A stretch of 28,630 bases of DNA, taken from assembly GCA_046309355.1 (NCBI GenBank), contig JBKCPL010000016.1, positions 1 to 28,630 of the forward strand, given 5' to 3'. Under the pieces are notes generated by a model. That model had not been told where the DNA came from, did no database searches, and was given only the letters and a program-made list of their open reading frames with translations. Both the position numbers and the translations under genes were made by a program. This stretch comes from CAYSBE01 sp046309355 (GTDB taxonomy: Bacteria; Bacteroidota; Bacteroidia; UKL13-3). Below are positions 7,982-14,777 of the stretch, piece after piece (the stretch's first letter is position 1; each line of letters starts with the position of its first letter).

Positions 7982-9106
7982 TTAAGCGTTTGCCTGTTGT
8001 AAAGATGGATGTACCACTTTCCCCTGATGGGTGATGAGCGTACCTTGAGTTATTTCTTCTTCCATTTCCCACTTCATGCCGTCTTTGGTAGCCAGATGGG
8101 TAATAAAGTTGTAAATATTTTTTGCATACAACTCACTTGCGTTTTGCGAAAGAGTTGATGGCAAGTTACTTTGACCGATAATAGTTACACCGTGCTTAAC
8201 AACCACTTTATCTAGTTCACTCAGCTCACAATTACCTCCTTGTTCAACGGCCATGTCTACAACTACACTTCCCAGTTTCATCAATTTGACCTGCTCTTCG
8301 GTAATCAGTACAGGAGCTTTTTTGCCTGCTACCAGTGCGGTGGTTATAACAAGATCAGCCTGTGCCAGCGACTTATTCACTGCTTCTTTCTGTTTGGACA
8401 GGTAATCAGCGGATACTTCTTTGGCATAACCCCCTTCTACTTTTACCCCTTCGGCTTTCACTTCAATAAATTTTCCGCCCAGTGATTCTACTTGTTCTTT
8501 GGTTTCAGGGCGCACATCCGTTACTTCAACGATAGCACCTAAACGTTTAGCAGTGGCTACAGCCTGCAATCCGGCTACTCCTGCTCCAAATATCAGCACA
8601 CGCGAAGGGGTAATAGTACCTGCTGCCGTCATCATCAGCGGGAAAATCTTGGCCAGATGGCTTGCACCTAAAATCACTGCTTTGTAACCCGCCAGGTTAT
8701 TTTGAGAACTTAGCGCATCCATACTTTGTGCTCTGGATATGCGTGGCATAGCATCCATAGAAAATGAGCTTACGCCTTGTTTAGCCAGAATAGAAACCAA
8801 TTCAGGATTGAATGCATGATAGATATACGACACTACAATGGTTCCGCTTTTTAGCATTTCAATCTCGGAATTGCTCGGGGCATTTACTTTTACTACTAGT
8901 TGTGCATCGCTTAGCAGAGAGCTCTTATCGGCCGCTACGCTGCAACCTGCCTGAATGTATGCTTCATCAGAAAAATTAGAGGCATAACCAGCACCTGATT
9001 CTATAGTGCAAGAAAATCCGAGTTTTATAAATTGCGATGCGGTAGCTGGTGTTAGGGCTACGCGTTTTTCACCGGGTCGTGTTTCTTTTAATACTGCAAT
9101 TTTCAT
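7982..9106 (-). CDS. NAD(P) transhydrogenase subunit alpha, part 1 (NAD-binding domain I)
   Basis: 374 residues from ATG 9106, where MKIAVLKETRPGEKRVALTP gives the standard family N-terminus. The frame runs on to a TTG at 9178, but those 24 extra residues do not look like the family. This is the soluble NAD(H)-binding domain I of proton-translocating transhydrogenase, related to alanine dehydrogenase. Motifs: AQSMDALSSQNNLAGYKAV before the nucleotide fold, and the Rossmann loop VLIFGAGVAGLQAVATAKRLGA followed by VTDVRPETKEQVESLGGKF. Substrate hydride is passed to domain III of PntB. It is first in the three-gene operon and diverges from the deacetylase-like gene across an 87-bp gap. No clean TAnnTTTG element was found for the minus strand in that gap. 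Confidence 0.96.
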   Translation of the reverse strand: MKIAVLKETRPGEKRVALTPATASQFIKLGFSCTIESGAGYASNFSDEAYIQAGCSVAADKSSLLSDAQLVVKVNAPSNSEIEMLKSGTIVVSYIYHAFNPELVSILAKQGVSSFSMDAMPRISRAQSMDALSSQNNLAGYKAVILGASHLAKIFPLMMTAAGTITPSRVLIFGAGVAGLQAVATAKRLGAIVEVTDVRPETKEQVESLGGKFIEVKAEGVKVEGGYAKEVSADYLSKQKEAVNKSLAQADLVITTALVAGKKAPVLITEEQVKLMKLGSVVVDMAVEQGGNCELSELDKVVVKHGVTIIGQSNLPSTLSQNASELYAKNIYNFITHLATKDGMKWEMEEEITQGTLITHQGKVVHPSLQQANA

Positions 9107-9142
9107 ATTAATTACCGTTAATTGCGCAGGTGGTAAGCTACG

Positions 9143-9174
9143 CTTGATATGTGGTAAATCTAAAACTATTTTTG
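9143..9174 (+). promoter_or_regulatory. Promoter of the deacetylase-like gene
   Basis: A perfect Bacteroidota -7 element TATTTTTG lies at 9167-9174, with CTTG at 9143-9146 as a -33 half; the spacer is 20 nt. Both position and spacing fit the known consensus (TTTG, about 19-20 nt, TAnnTTTG). The start codon at 9194 follows 19 nt later, so the leader would be very short. Confidence 0.6.
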
Positions 9175-9193
9175 GCAATATAATAATTAACCG

Positions 9194-10099
9194 ATGTTAA
9201 CAGCGGCATGGCATTCAATTTATGCGCACCCCTTACCCGAAGGACATCGTTTCCCTATGCTTAAGTATGAACTCATACCCGAGCAATTGGTGTATGAAGG
9301 TATTATACAGCGCGGCCAGCTTATAGAACCTAACATGTGTAGCACTGATATTCTTGAATTGACTCATGATGCCACGTATTTAAATGCCCTAAAAAATGGT
9401 ACACTGGATGCCTCACATATCAGACGAATAGGGTTTCCTTGGTCGTATGAATTGTATAAGCGGGAATGCATAATTGTGCAGGGTACGGTAGAATCTGCTT
9501 TGCAAGCATTGCGCTACGGTGTATCGCTAAATATAGCCGGTGGTACCCATCATGCCTTTGCCAATAGGGGAGAAGGATTTTGTTTGCTCAATGATATAGC
9601 CGTTGCGACAAACTATTTAGTACACCAAAAATTAGCAGAACGTATTCTTATCATTGATCTCGATGTACATCAGGGTAACGGAACAGCAGCACTATTTCAA
9701 CATACGTCTTCTGTTTTTACATTCAGCATGCACGGCAGCCATAATTATCCTTTTATAAAAGAACATTCAGACCTAGATAGTGCATTGCCTGATGGGATGG
9801 CTGATGAAGCATATTTAGCAGTATTGAATGAAAACCTCAATCAAATAAGCAGCCGGTTTCAACCCGATTTTGTATTTTACCTGTCGGGAGTTGATGTGCT
9901 GGAAACCGATAAATACGGCAAGCTTAAACTTACCCCATACGGTTGTATGCAAAGGGATGATATGGTATTTAATTTTTGTAAAAAACGCCAATTGCCCGTG
10001 GCAGTAGCAATGGGCGGAGGGTACTCGCCACAAATAGCCGATATAGTGAATGCACATGTCAATACATTTAAAAGTGCACAAAAAATTTTCTTCGATTGA
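9194..10099 (+). CDS. Histone deacetylase-superfamily protein (class IV/HDAC11-like)
   Basis: 301 residues from ATG 9194; MLTAAWHSIYAHPLPEGHRFP is a typical N-terminus for the family, in which a substrate-loop His/Pro region comes first. The arginase/deacetylase fold is recognisable: NIAGGTHHAF with the paired histidines 119-120, IIDLDVHQGNGT with zinc ligands Asp157 and His159, SGVDVLETDKYG with the third ligand Asp234, and GGGYSP with the catalytic Tyr277. All zinc and charge-relay residues are present, so it should be an active metal-dependent amidohydrolase. Bacteria lack histones; known relatives act on acetyl-lysine, acetylpolyamines or other small acyl-amides, and the substrate here cannot be told. 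It diverges from the transhydrogenase operon and has its own promoter. Confidence 0.9.
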   Translation: MLTAAWHSIYAHPLPEGHRFPMLKYELIPEQLVYEGIIQRGQLIEPNMCSTDILELTHDATYLNALKNGTLDASHIRRIGFPWSYELYKRECIIVQGTVESALQALRYGVSLNIAGGTHHAFANRGEGFCLLNDIAVATNYLVHQKLAERILIIDLDVHQGNGTAALFQHTSSVFTFSMHGSHNYPFIKEHSDLDSALPDGMADEAYLAVLNENLNQISSRFQPDFVFYLSGVDVLETDKYGKLKLTPYGCMQRDDMVFNFCKKRQLPVAVAMGGGYSPQIADIVNAHVNTFKSAQKIFFD

Positions 10100-10161
10100 A
10101 AAAAAATCGTTTGCATTTTGTTTGCCTGTGTTTTTATTTCACCCCGAAATTCAAAACATAA

Positions 10162-10195
10162 TTTGCATTTCATTGAATAATTCATTTTAACTTTG
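10162..10195 (+). promoter_or_regulatory. Candidate promoter of the small charged protein
   Basis: A perfect TAnnTTTG (TAACTTTG) lies at 10188-10195, with TTTG at 10162-10165. The 22-nt spacer is slightly longer than the usual 19-20. The ATG at 10236 follows after a 40-nt A-rich leader. Confidence 0.5.
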
Positions 10196-10235
10196 TTGTA
10201 GAAGCATAAAAACAAATACTAATTAAGATAGAAGT

Positions 10236-10433
10236 ATGACCAAGCCCAAGAAAACCGATTTAAAGCAAAGCGCTAAAAACGGTTCATCATCACCAAAAAC
10301 TCAATCAAAACCGGAGGTGAGCAAGAAGCCGGTTGAAGATGACGAAGATCTGGACATGGAAATGGATGATGACATGAGCGTTGATTACGATAAAGGCTTC
10401 GACTTTGAAGAGGATGAAGAGGATGATTTTTAG
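10236..10433 (+). CDS. Small bipolar charged protein, basic N-half and acidic C-half
   Basis: 65 residues with no recognised domain. The first 32 are rich in Lys, Ser and Gln (KKTDLKQSAKNGSSS), and the last 33 are almost all Asp, Glu and Met, ending EEDEEDDF. It has no signal peptide, membrane segment or cysteine and is probably disordered. It has its own candidate promoter and sits 136 nt after the deacetylase-like gene, so it is likely a separate gene. The composition is biased by codon triplets of GAT/GAA but has a clear start, stop and promoter. Possible roles, purely inferred, are nucleic-acid or protein charge buffering. Similar short acidic-tailed proteins seem common in this phylum, but I cannot name a family. 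Confidence 0.72.
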   Translation: MTKPKKTDLKQSAKNGSSSPKTQSKPEVSKKPVEDDEDLDMEMDDDMSVDYDKGFDFEEDEEDDF

Positions 10434-10440
10434 TAAATCA

Positions 10441-10998
10441 CTACGGTAATACAATTACCGGTGTTTCTACTACGTTGCTCGCATTAAGAGCACGATCCAG
10501 AATTTTTACACGCAGTTTTATAGTATCTCTACGTTCAATATAAAGTGGCGGAAGAAATCGGTAGTCTATCTCTCCGCGTATAGCTTTAAATTTCCCATCC
10601 GGTGTCAATGAGCCTATACGTGCTCGTATTTTAAAGGTATCTGTTGTGTTGGGAATAATAAACGGACTAAATTTCCCATCTTTAAGTTCAAAATAGTCAA
10701 CTAGAATATTGTAATAGTTTGGATTGGTTGGCTCGTTAAAAGCATCTGGCTGCGGATCGTAAGGGGGTAGTGTATCGCCTTCGCCCAGCCCTATGTCCCC
10801 GTCACCATCTTTGTAACTAAAAACCAGCCCGATGAGTGTGTCATTTCCAAAACCTCCCGAATTAGGGTCGCGGGTAAAGTAATGTGCCTTGTATTCAATA
10901 GAAGGTATTACCGGGTATATTTCTCTTTCTTTGCAACTGCATAAGCATACCAGTGATGCACTAAAAATACCGAGTATGATAGAAAATCCTGACTTCAC
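10441..10998 (-). CDS. Hypothetical lipoprotein
   Basis: 185 residues from a GTG at 10998. The N-terminus is a lipoprotein signal: positive start (MKSG), hydrophobic core, then LCSC with the lipidated cysteine at residue 22. The mature part is beta-rich, with a Gly/Asp stretch FSYKDGDGDIGLGEGDT near residues 65-80 that could bind calcium, and a later segment resembling an Ig-like or Big_2-type strand pattern (DTIKLRVKILDRALNAS). No named family is assigned. It is probably anchored to the outer membrane. It ends 7 nt from the convergent small charged gene, and its 5' end overlaps that of the divergent LuxE-like gene if both start codons are correct. Sequence of the start region suggests the two share a compact promoter. 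Confidence 0.75.
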   Translation of the reverse strand: MKSGFSIILGIFSASLVCLCSCKEREIYPVIPSIEYKAHYFTRDPNSGGFGNDTLIGLVFSYKDGDGDIGLGEGDTLPPYDPQPDAFNEPTNPNYYNILVDYFELKDGKFSPFIIPNTTDTFKIRARIGSLTPDGKFKAIRGEIDYRFLPPLYIERRDTIKLRVKILDRALNASNVVETPVIVLP

Positions 10999-11956
10999 GT
11001 TATGGAAAAAAATCTTTCAGTCAAAAGTAAGTGATTTTGATGAATTAGCTATGCTAAGCCATACTTTTCAACTCACACATAACCGCGTATATGCTGAGTA
11101 CTACCATCAAGTGAAAAATAAACTAGTTACTCCGTATGCGTTTCTGCCTGTCGAATTTTTTAAAACGCATAAGGTCTATTCATCACCATCACCCGAACAG
11201 CTTTTTTTTGAAAGCAGTTCTACAACGTCAACAGTTCCATCAAGACATTTTATCGCTAGTACGCAACTATATGAGAGAAGTTACACCGAGGCATTTCATT
11301 TGTTTTACGGAAACCCTGAACAGTATACCATTTTTGCACTTTTGCCTTCCTACCTTGAACGAGATCATTCTTCGCTGGTATACATGGTGAATGGCCTCAT
11401 AAAACAAACCCGGAACTCATTAAGTGGGTTTTATCTGAATAATTTTGATGTGTTAGCGGCTAACTTGAAATTGGCTACTCGTCAAAACAGGAAAATTCTG
11501 CTCCTGGGTGTCACCTATGCTCTTCTTGATTTTGCTGATGCATGTCCGATGAATTTAAGCAAACACATAATTATGGAAACAGGTGGTATGAAGGGTAGGG
11601 GGCCGGAGCTTACAAGAGCAGAAGTACATAAACGACTTAGAAGCGCATTTCAAACAGAGCATATTCATTCCGAGTACGGCATGACTGAATTGCTGTCGCA
11701 GGCTTACTCCACAAGTCAAGGAAGATTCAATTACCCACCCTGGATGCGTATTGTACTTACAGATGTAAATGATCCTTTTGCAGTGTTGCCTTTAGGTAAG
11801 TCCGGTCGGATAAATTGTATCGACTTGGCCAATTATTATTCATGTTCGTTCATTCAAACAGATGATTTGGGAACTACCCATTCAGACGGGACATTTGAAG
11901 TGCTGGGAAGACTAGACAACAGCGATACGCGCGGGTGTAACTTATTGTACGTTTAA
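10976..11956 (+). CDS. LuxE/acyl-protein synthetase-like (ANL superfamily) protein
   Basis: 326 residues if ATG 10976 is used, the only plausible in-frame start before one at about 11050, which would cut into conserved sequence. The N-terminus (WKKIFQSKVSDFDELA...) and later TGGMKGRG (residues about 202-209) and YGMTE (234-238) match the acyl-protein synthetase/LuxE branch of adenylate-forming enzymes; YGMTE is the ANL adenylation motif, and the C-terminal QTDDLGTTHSDGTFEVLGRLDN is the usual hinge region. Such proteins activate an acyl group as acyl-AMP and pass it to a thiol or partner. No LuxC/LuxD partner is adjacent, so the acyl donor and product are unknown. Its start region is odd: ATG 11002, one base out of frame, sits 4 nt after a promoter-like motif (see findings). 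Its stop is 3 nt from the TolC-like stop. Confidence 0.82.
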   Translation: MIENPDFTLWKKIFQSKVSDFDELAMLSHTFQLTHNRVYAEYYHQVKNKLVTPYAFLPVEFFKTHKVYSSPSPEQLFFESSSTTSTVPSRHFIASTQLYERSYTEAFHLFYGNPEQYTIFALLPSYLERDHSSLVYMVNGLIKQTRNSLSGFYLNNFDVLAANLKLATRQNRKILLLGVTYALLDFADACPMNLSKHIIMETGGMKGRGPELTRAEVHKRLRSAFQTEHIHSEYGMTELLSQAYSTSQGRFNYPPWMRIVLTDVNDPFAVLPLGKSGRINCIDLANYYSCSFIQTDDLGTTHSDGTFEVLGRLDNSDTRGCNLLYV

Positions 11957-11959
11957 CGA

Positions 11960-13393
11960 TTAAAACATACGCACACCGGCACTCCACTGTAGCTGAATTT
12001 TTGATTTCGCAAATTTGGCCTGCAGTTCTACAAGTTTAGCTTGCGCCTCTATCAAACTTCGTTCACGCTGATTGACCAGAAAAAGCGAACTTTCACCACT
12101 TTCAAAACGTATTTCTTCCGCATCACGAAGAGTTACTGAATTGTTTACAAGACCAACCTGTATCTCGACTAATTGCTGCAGATTCCGCAACTCGTTATAC
12201 GATACAGTAATGTTGTTCAAGACTTCTCGTTGCTCTTGCAAAAGTTCAAATTCTGACTGACGAATTTTAAAGTTTGTTACTTGCAGTTTGCCTCGTTCTT
12301 TACGCAAAAGCAAAGGCATGTAAAACGAAGCACCTGCTTTGTAATTGTTTTGAAATACTGCGGGAACATCTTCGCGCGCTCCGTTTACAAAAGATTGAAA
12401 CGGATAATACTCAATAGATAGCCTGGGCTTTAGCATTTCAATGGCCAGCTTACGCTCAACCTGTAAACTTTTGATTTTGGTATTCAGTTTAATTAACTCG
12501 GGATGATTTTCACGTGCTGTATTGATGAGAGACAGCAATGAATCGGGAGATACAATGGTCATTACCTTAGAGAATGTTTCCGGCACAACATTAAACATTA
12601 GTTGCAATGGCTCATTTTTGTCATTCCACAAATGATTGGACAGTACAAGACCTGCATTTTTAAATTCTACTTCAGCTTCCAGCAACAGCACTTCACGTCT
12701 TTTAAATTCAATGATGGCTTCTACTGAATCGATAGGCTTTTCTTCGCCCAGTCTTATACGTCTGTTAATAAAGTCAATTCGGTCTTGTGCTACCTGAATA
12801 TTGCTGCGCATCAGCTTAACTTTTTCAAAGGCCTGTTGCCAGTCCCAGTAATCTTTGGCTGTTGTCAGCAACACTTTATTGATGACCTTAACCTGCTCAG
12901 CTTCGGCAAGTGTTTGTAGCAGCTGAGCCTGTTGAAGAGCCGCCCTTCGTGGGTCGAAAAACAAGCCCTGACCTATAGGAACACTAACTCCACCGTACCA
13001 CAGCCCATAATTGTAAAATGAACCATCTGCTGGATTTATTTTACCCATTTCCGGGTTTACGTTTGTGCCACTGCTTCCCTCATACCCACCTTTCAGGTCT
13101 ATACCTACACGTGTAGGTATTTTAACCTGCGGCATGAAGTAGGTATACGTGTTTTTAGAATTGGTTGTTTTGTTCTGAAGGTCAATGTCAATAACCGGAT
13201 CAAAATTCCCTCGGGCACTGCGCAATTCCATACGCGCCTCTTGAGTTAACAAACGCGCCTGTTTGGTAATTGGATGATTGGCAATTACTTGATTGTAGTA
13301 TTCAGTAAATGACAATAAAAGGGTGTCTTGCGCATTGACCTGCACAAATGCCAGAATAAAGCATGTGACATAAAGAAGATGTTTGTTGTTCAC
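11960..13393 (-). CDS. TolC-like outer-membrane efflux channel
   Basis: 477 residues from GTG 13393, with a signal peptide (MNNKHLLYVTCFILAFVQVNA, probable cut after residue 21). The rest is two OEP (PF02321)-type repeats, about residues 30-235 and 255-470, with long amphipathic helices (for example EFELLQEQREVLNNITVSYNEL) and barrel strands between them. As a trimer it would form the outer-membrane and periplasmic tunnel of a tripartite exporter. The GTG start follows directly on the stop of the adaptor gene (TAAGTG) and is fixed by a very strong ribosome site. It is the third gene in the ABC-adaptor-channel operon. The C-terminus lies 3 nt from the convergent LuxE-like gene, with no terminator between them. 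Confidence 0.93.
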   Translation of the reverse strand: MNNKHLLYVTCFILAFVQVNAQDTLLLSFTEYYNQVIANHPITKQARLLTQEARMELRSARGNFDPVIDIDLQNKTTNSKNTYTYFMPQVKIPTRVGIDLKGGYEGSSGTNVNPEMGKINPADGSFYNYGLWYGGVSVPIGQGLFFDPRRAALQQAQLLQTLAEAEQVKVINKVLLTTAKDYWDWQQAFEKVKLMRSNIQVAQDRIDFINRRIRLGEEKPIDSVEAIIEFKRREVLLLEAEVEFKNAGLVLSNHLWNDKNEPLQLMFNVVPETFSKVMTIVSPDSLLSLINTARENHPELIKLNTKIKSLQVERKLAIEMLKPRLSIEYYPFQSFVNGAREDVPAVFQNNYKAGASFYMPLLLRKERGKLQVTNFKIRQSEFELLQEQREVLNNITVSYNELRNLQQLVEIQVGLVNNSVTLRDAEEIRFESGESSLFLVNQRERSLIEAQAKLVELQAKFAKSKIQLQWSAGVRMF

Positions 13394-14773
13394 TTATTCC
13401 TCCTTACTGTCTGCTTTCTTGTCTTTCTTGCTATCATCAATATACATTTCGCTCACCTCTTTGGTCATTTCAGGCGGGAAACCATTAAATAGTCGCCACA
13501 TCTCATATCCCAGTAATACATTATTGAGCATGGCCCATCCATATACTCCTGAACCGGCACGTATTAGTTCAGGCCACGGATCTTCATTTGGGTCAGGCGT
13601 AACCAATATGCGGTATTTACCATTAACGCTTATAACTCTGTCAATAGCTGATACACGTCCGCCAAAAGTTCCAACGCTAACATTGGGCCATCCCGAAAAA
13701 ACAAGTGCGGGCCAGCCGTCAAACTGTACACGTACCGGACAGCCCTCATAAAGAAGCGGTAAATCCATTGGCTTTACAAATATTTCAACAGCTAGCTGCG
13801 AGTGCGTAGGTACGATGGTAATAACTTCTTCACCTTCTCTGATGGTTTCGCCAAGACCCGCACGCGAAGCCCGTACGATATACCCGTCTTGTGGAGCTCT
13901 GATAACATACAGTCCGGTTCTAACCATCAGGTTCGAGTACTCAATGCGCATTTTGTTTATGTCAGCCTGCGATTCAAAAATATCTGCTGCCGTTTCGCTA
14001 AGTATTGATTCGGCTTTTGATATTTTATCCAAGTATTCTGCCTCAACTGAATTCAGTTCAATTTCTGCATTTCTCAATTCGTTTTGTGCAAGATTGTATT
14101 TATTCTCAGCTGCAATTAGTTTTGCTTGCGCCTCCTGATTTTTATTGCTGCGGTTCTGAAGATTGGTTAACGATTCCAATCCTTGTTTATATAGTTTCTC
14201 CAGACGATCATACTGGTCAGTTGCTAGCCGTGCATTAACTCGTGCTGCCTCCAGTTCGGCCTTCTCTACTTCCACTTTATACCGTGATTGCTGTACTTTA
14301 TTTTTAGCTTGAGCCAGTTTAAACCTAAGTCCTGACTGTAGCGCAGAAATCTGATTCTGCAACGCACCAACTTTTTGCTCTTTGGATCCCACGGCATCCA
14401 TTTTTTGTTTTATCTGTTCATCTGTTCGTGCCAGAATTTGCGGGTCAAAAAACTTCTCTTTGATCTCACTTATTACTACCAGCGTATCGCCTTTGTTTAC
14501 ATATTGTCCTTCACGAACTGCCCAGCGTTCAATTCGACCGGCAATTACGGATTGAACGGCCTGGGGTCTATCTTGCGGCCTGAATGGAGTTACTTTACCG
14601 TAACCCTGTATGTTTTGTTGCCAAGGCAGAAACAGCATCAATAAAAGACCTACTATACTGCCACGCAACCATCTTCGTATCACATGCAACTTTTCAGGAG
14701 TTGTAAGCAAACGCGAAGATTGCATACTTTCATATTCTTTTGGCCCTATGTCTTTCTTGGATATGTTAAGCAT
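13394..14773 (-). CDS. HlyD-family periplasmic adaptor
   Basis: 459 residues from ATG 14773. A cytoplasmic leader of about 36 residues is followed by one membrane helix (about 37-55). Then comes half of a lipoyl/biotinyl-like domain (SVIAGRIERWAVREGQYVNKGDTL, about 74-98), a long coiled coil about 115-285 rich in Gln, Glu, Lys and Ala, the second lipoyl half (VIRAPQDGYIVRAS, about 290-303), and a beta-barrel domain to about 425. A Lys/Asp/Ser-rich tail ends the protein. The architecture is that of the adaptor that bridges an inner-membrane transporter and a TolC channel. It starts 4 nt after the ABC gene and abuts the channel gene, so the three form one operon. What is exported is not shown by the sequence. 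Confidence 0.93.
   Translation of the reverse strand: MLNISKKDIGPKEYESMQSSRLLTTPEKLHVIRRWLRGSIVGLLLMLFLPWQQNIQGYGKVTPFRPQDRPQAVQSVIAGRIERWAVREGQYVNKGDTLVVISEIKEKFFDPQILARTDEQIKQKMDAVGSKEQKVGALQNQISALQSGLRFKLAQAKNKVQQSRYKVEVEKAELEAARVNARLATDQYDRLEKLYKQGLESLTNLQNRSNKNQEAQAKLIAAENKYNLAQNELRNAEIELNSVEAEYLDKISKAESILSETAADIFESQADINKMRIEYSNLMVRTGLYVIRAPQDGYIVRASRAGLGETIREGEEVITIVPTHSQLAVEIFVKPMDLPLLYEGCPVRVQFDGWPALVFSGWPNVSVGTFGGRVSAIDRVISVNGKYRILVTPDPNEDPWPELIRAGSGVYGWAMLNNVLLGYEMWRLFNGFPPEMTKEVSEMYIDDSKKDKKADSKEE
13399..13405 (-). promoter_or_regulatory. Strong Shine-Dalgarno of the TolC-like gene (AAGGAGG)
   Basis: On the minus strand AAGGAGG sits 5 nt upstream of the GTG start (AAGGAGGAATAAGTG), inside the last codons of the adaptor gene. 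Perfect SD sites are uncommon in Bacteroidota. It fixes the GTG and points to translational coupling. Confidence 0.7.
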
Positions 14774-14777
14774 GAAT

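Noticed and set aside
9107..9178. Longer N-terminus for pntA part 1 from TTG 9178
   Set aside because: The extra 24 residues do not resemble the family, whose proteins begin at the MKIAVLKE equivalent; the segment also overlaps the divergent promoter.
10889..10975. Upstream extension of the LuxE-like gene to 10889
   Set aside because: It runs antisense through the lipoprotein signal sequence and its residues do not resemble the family.
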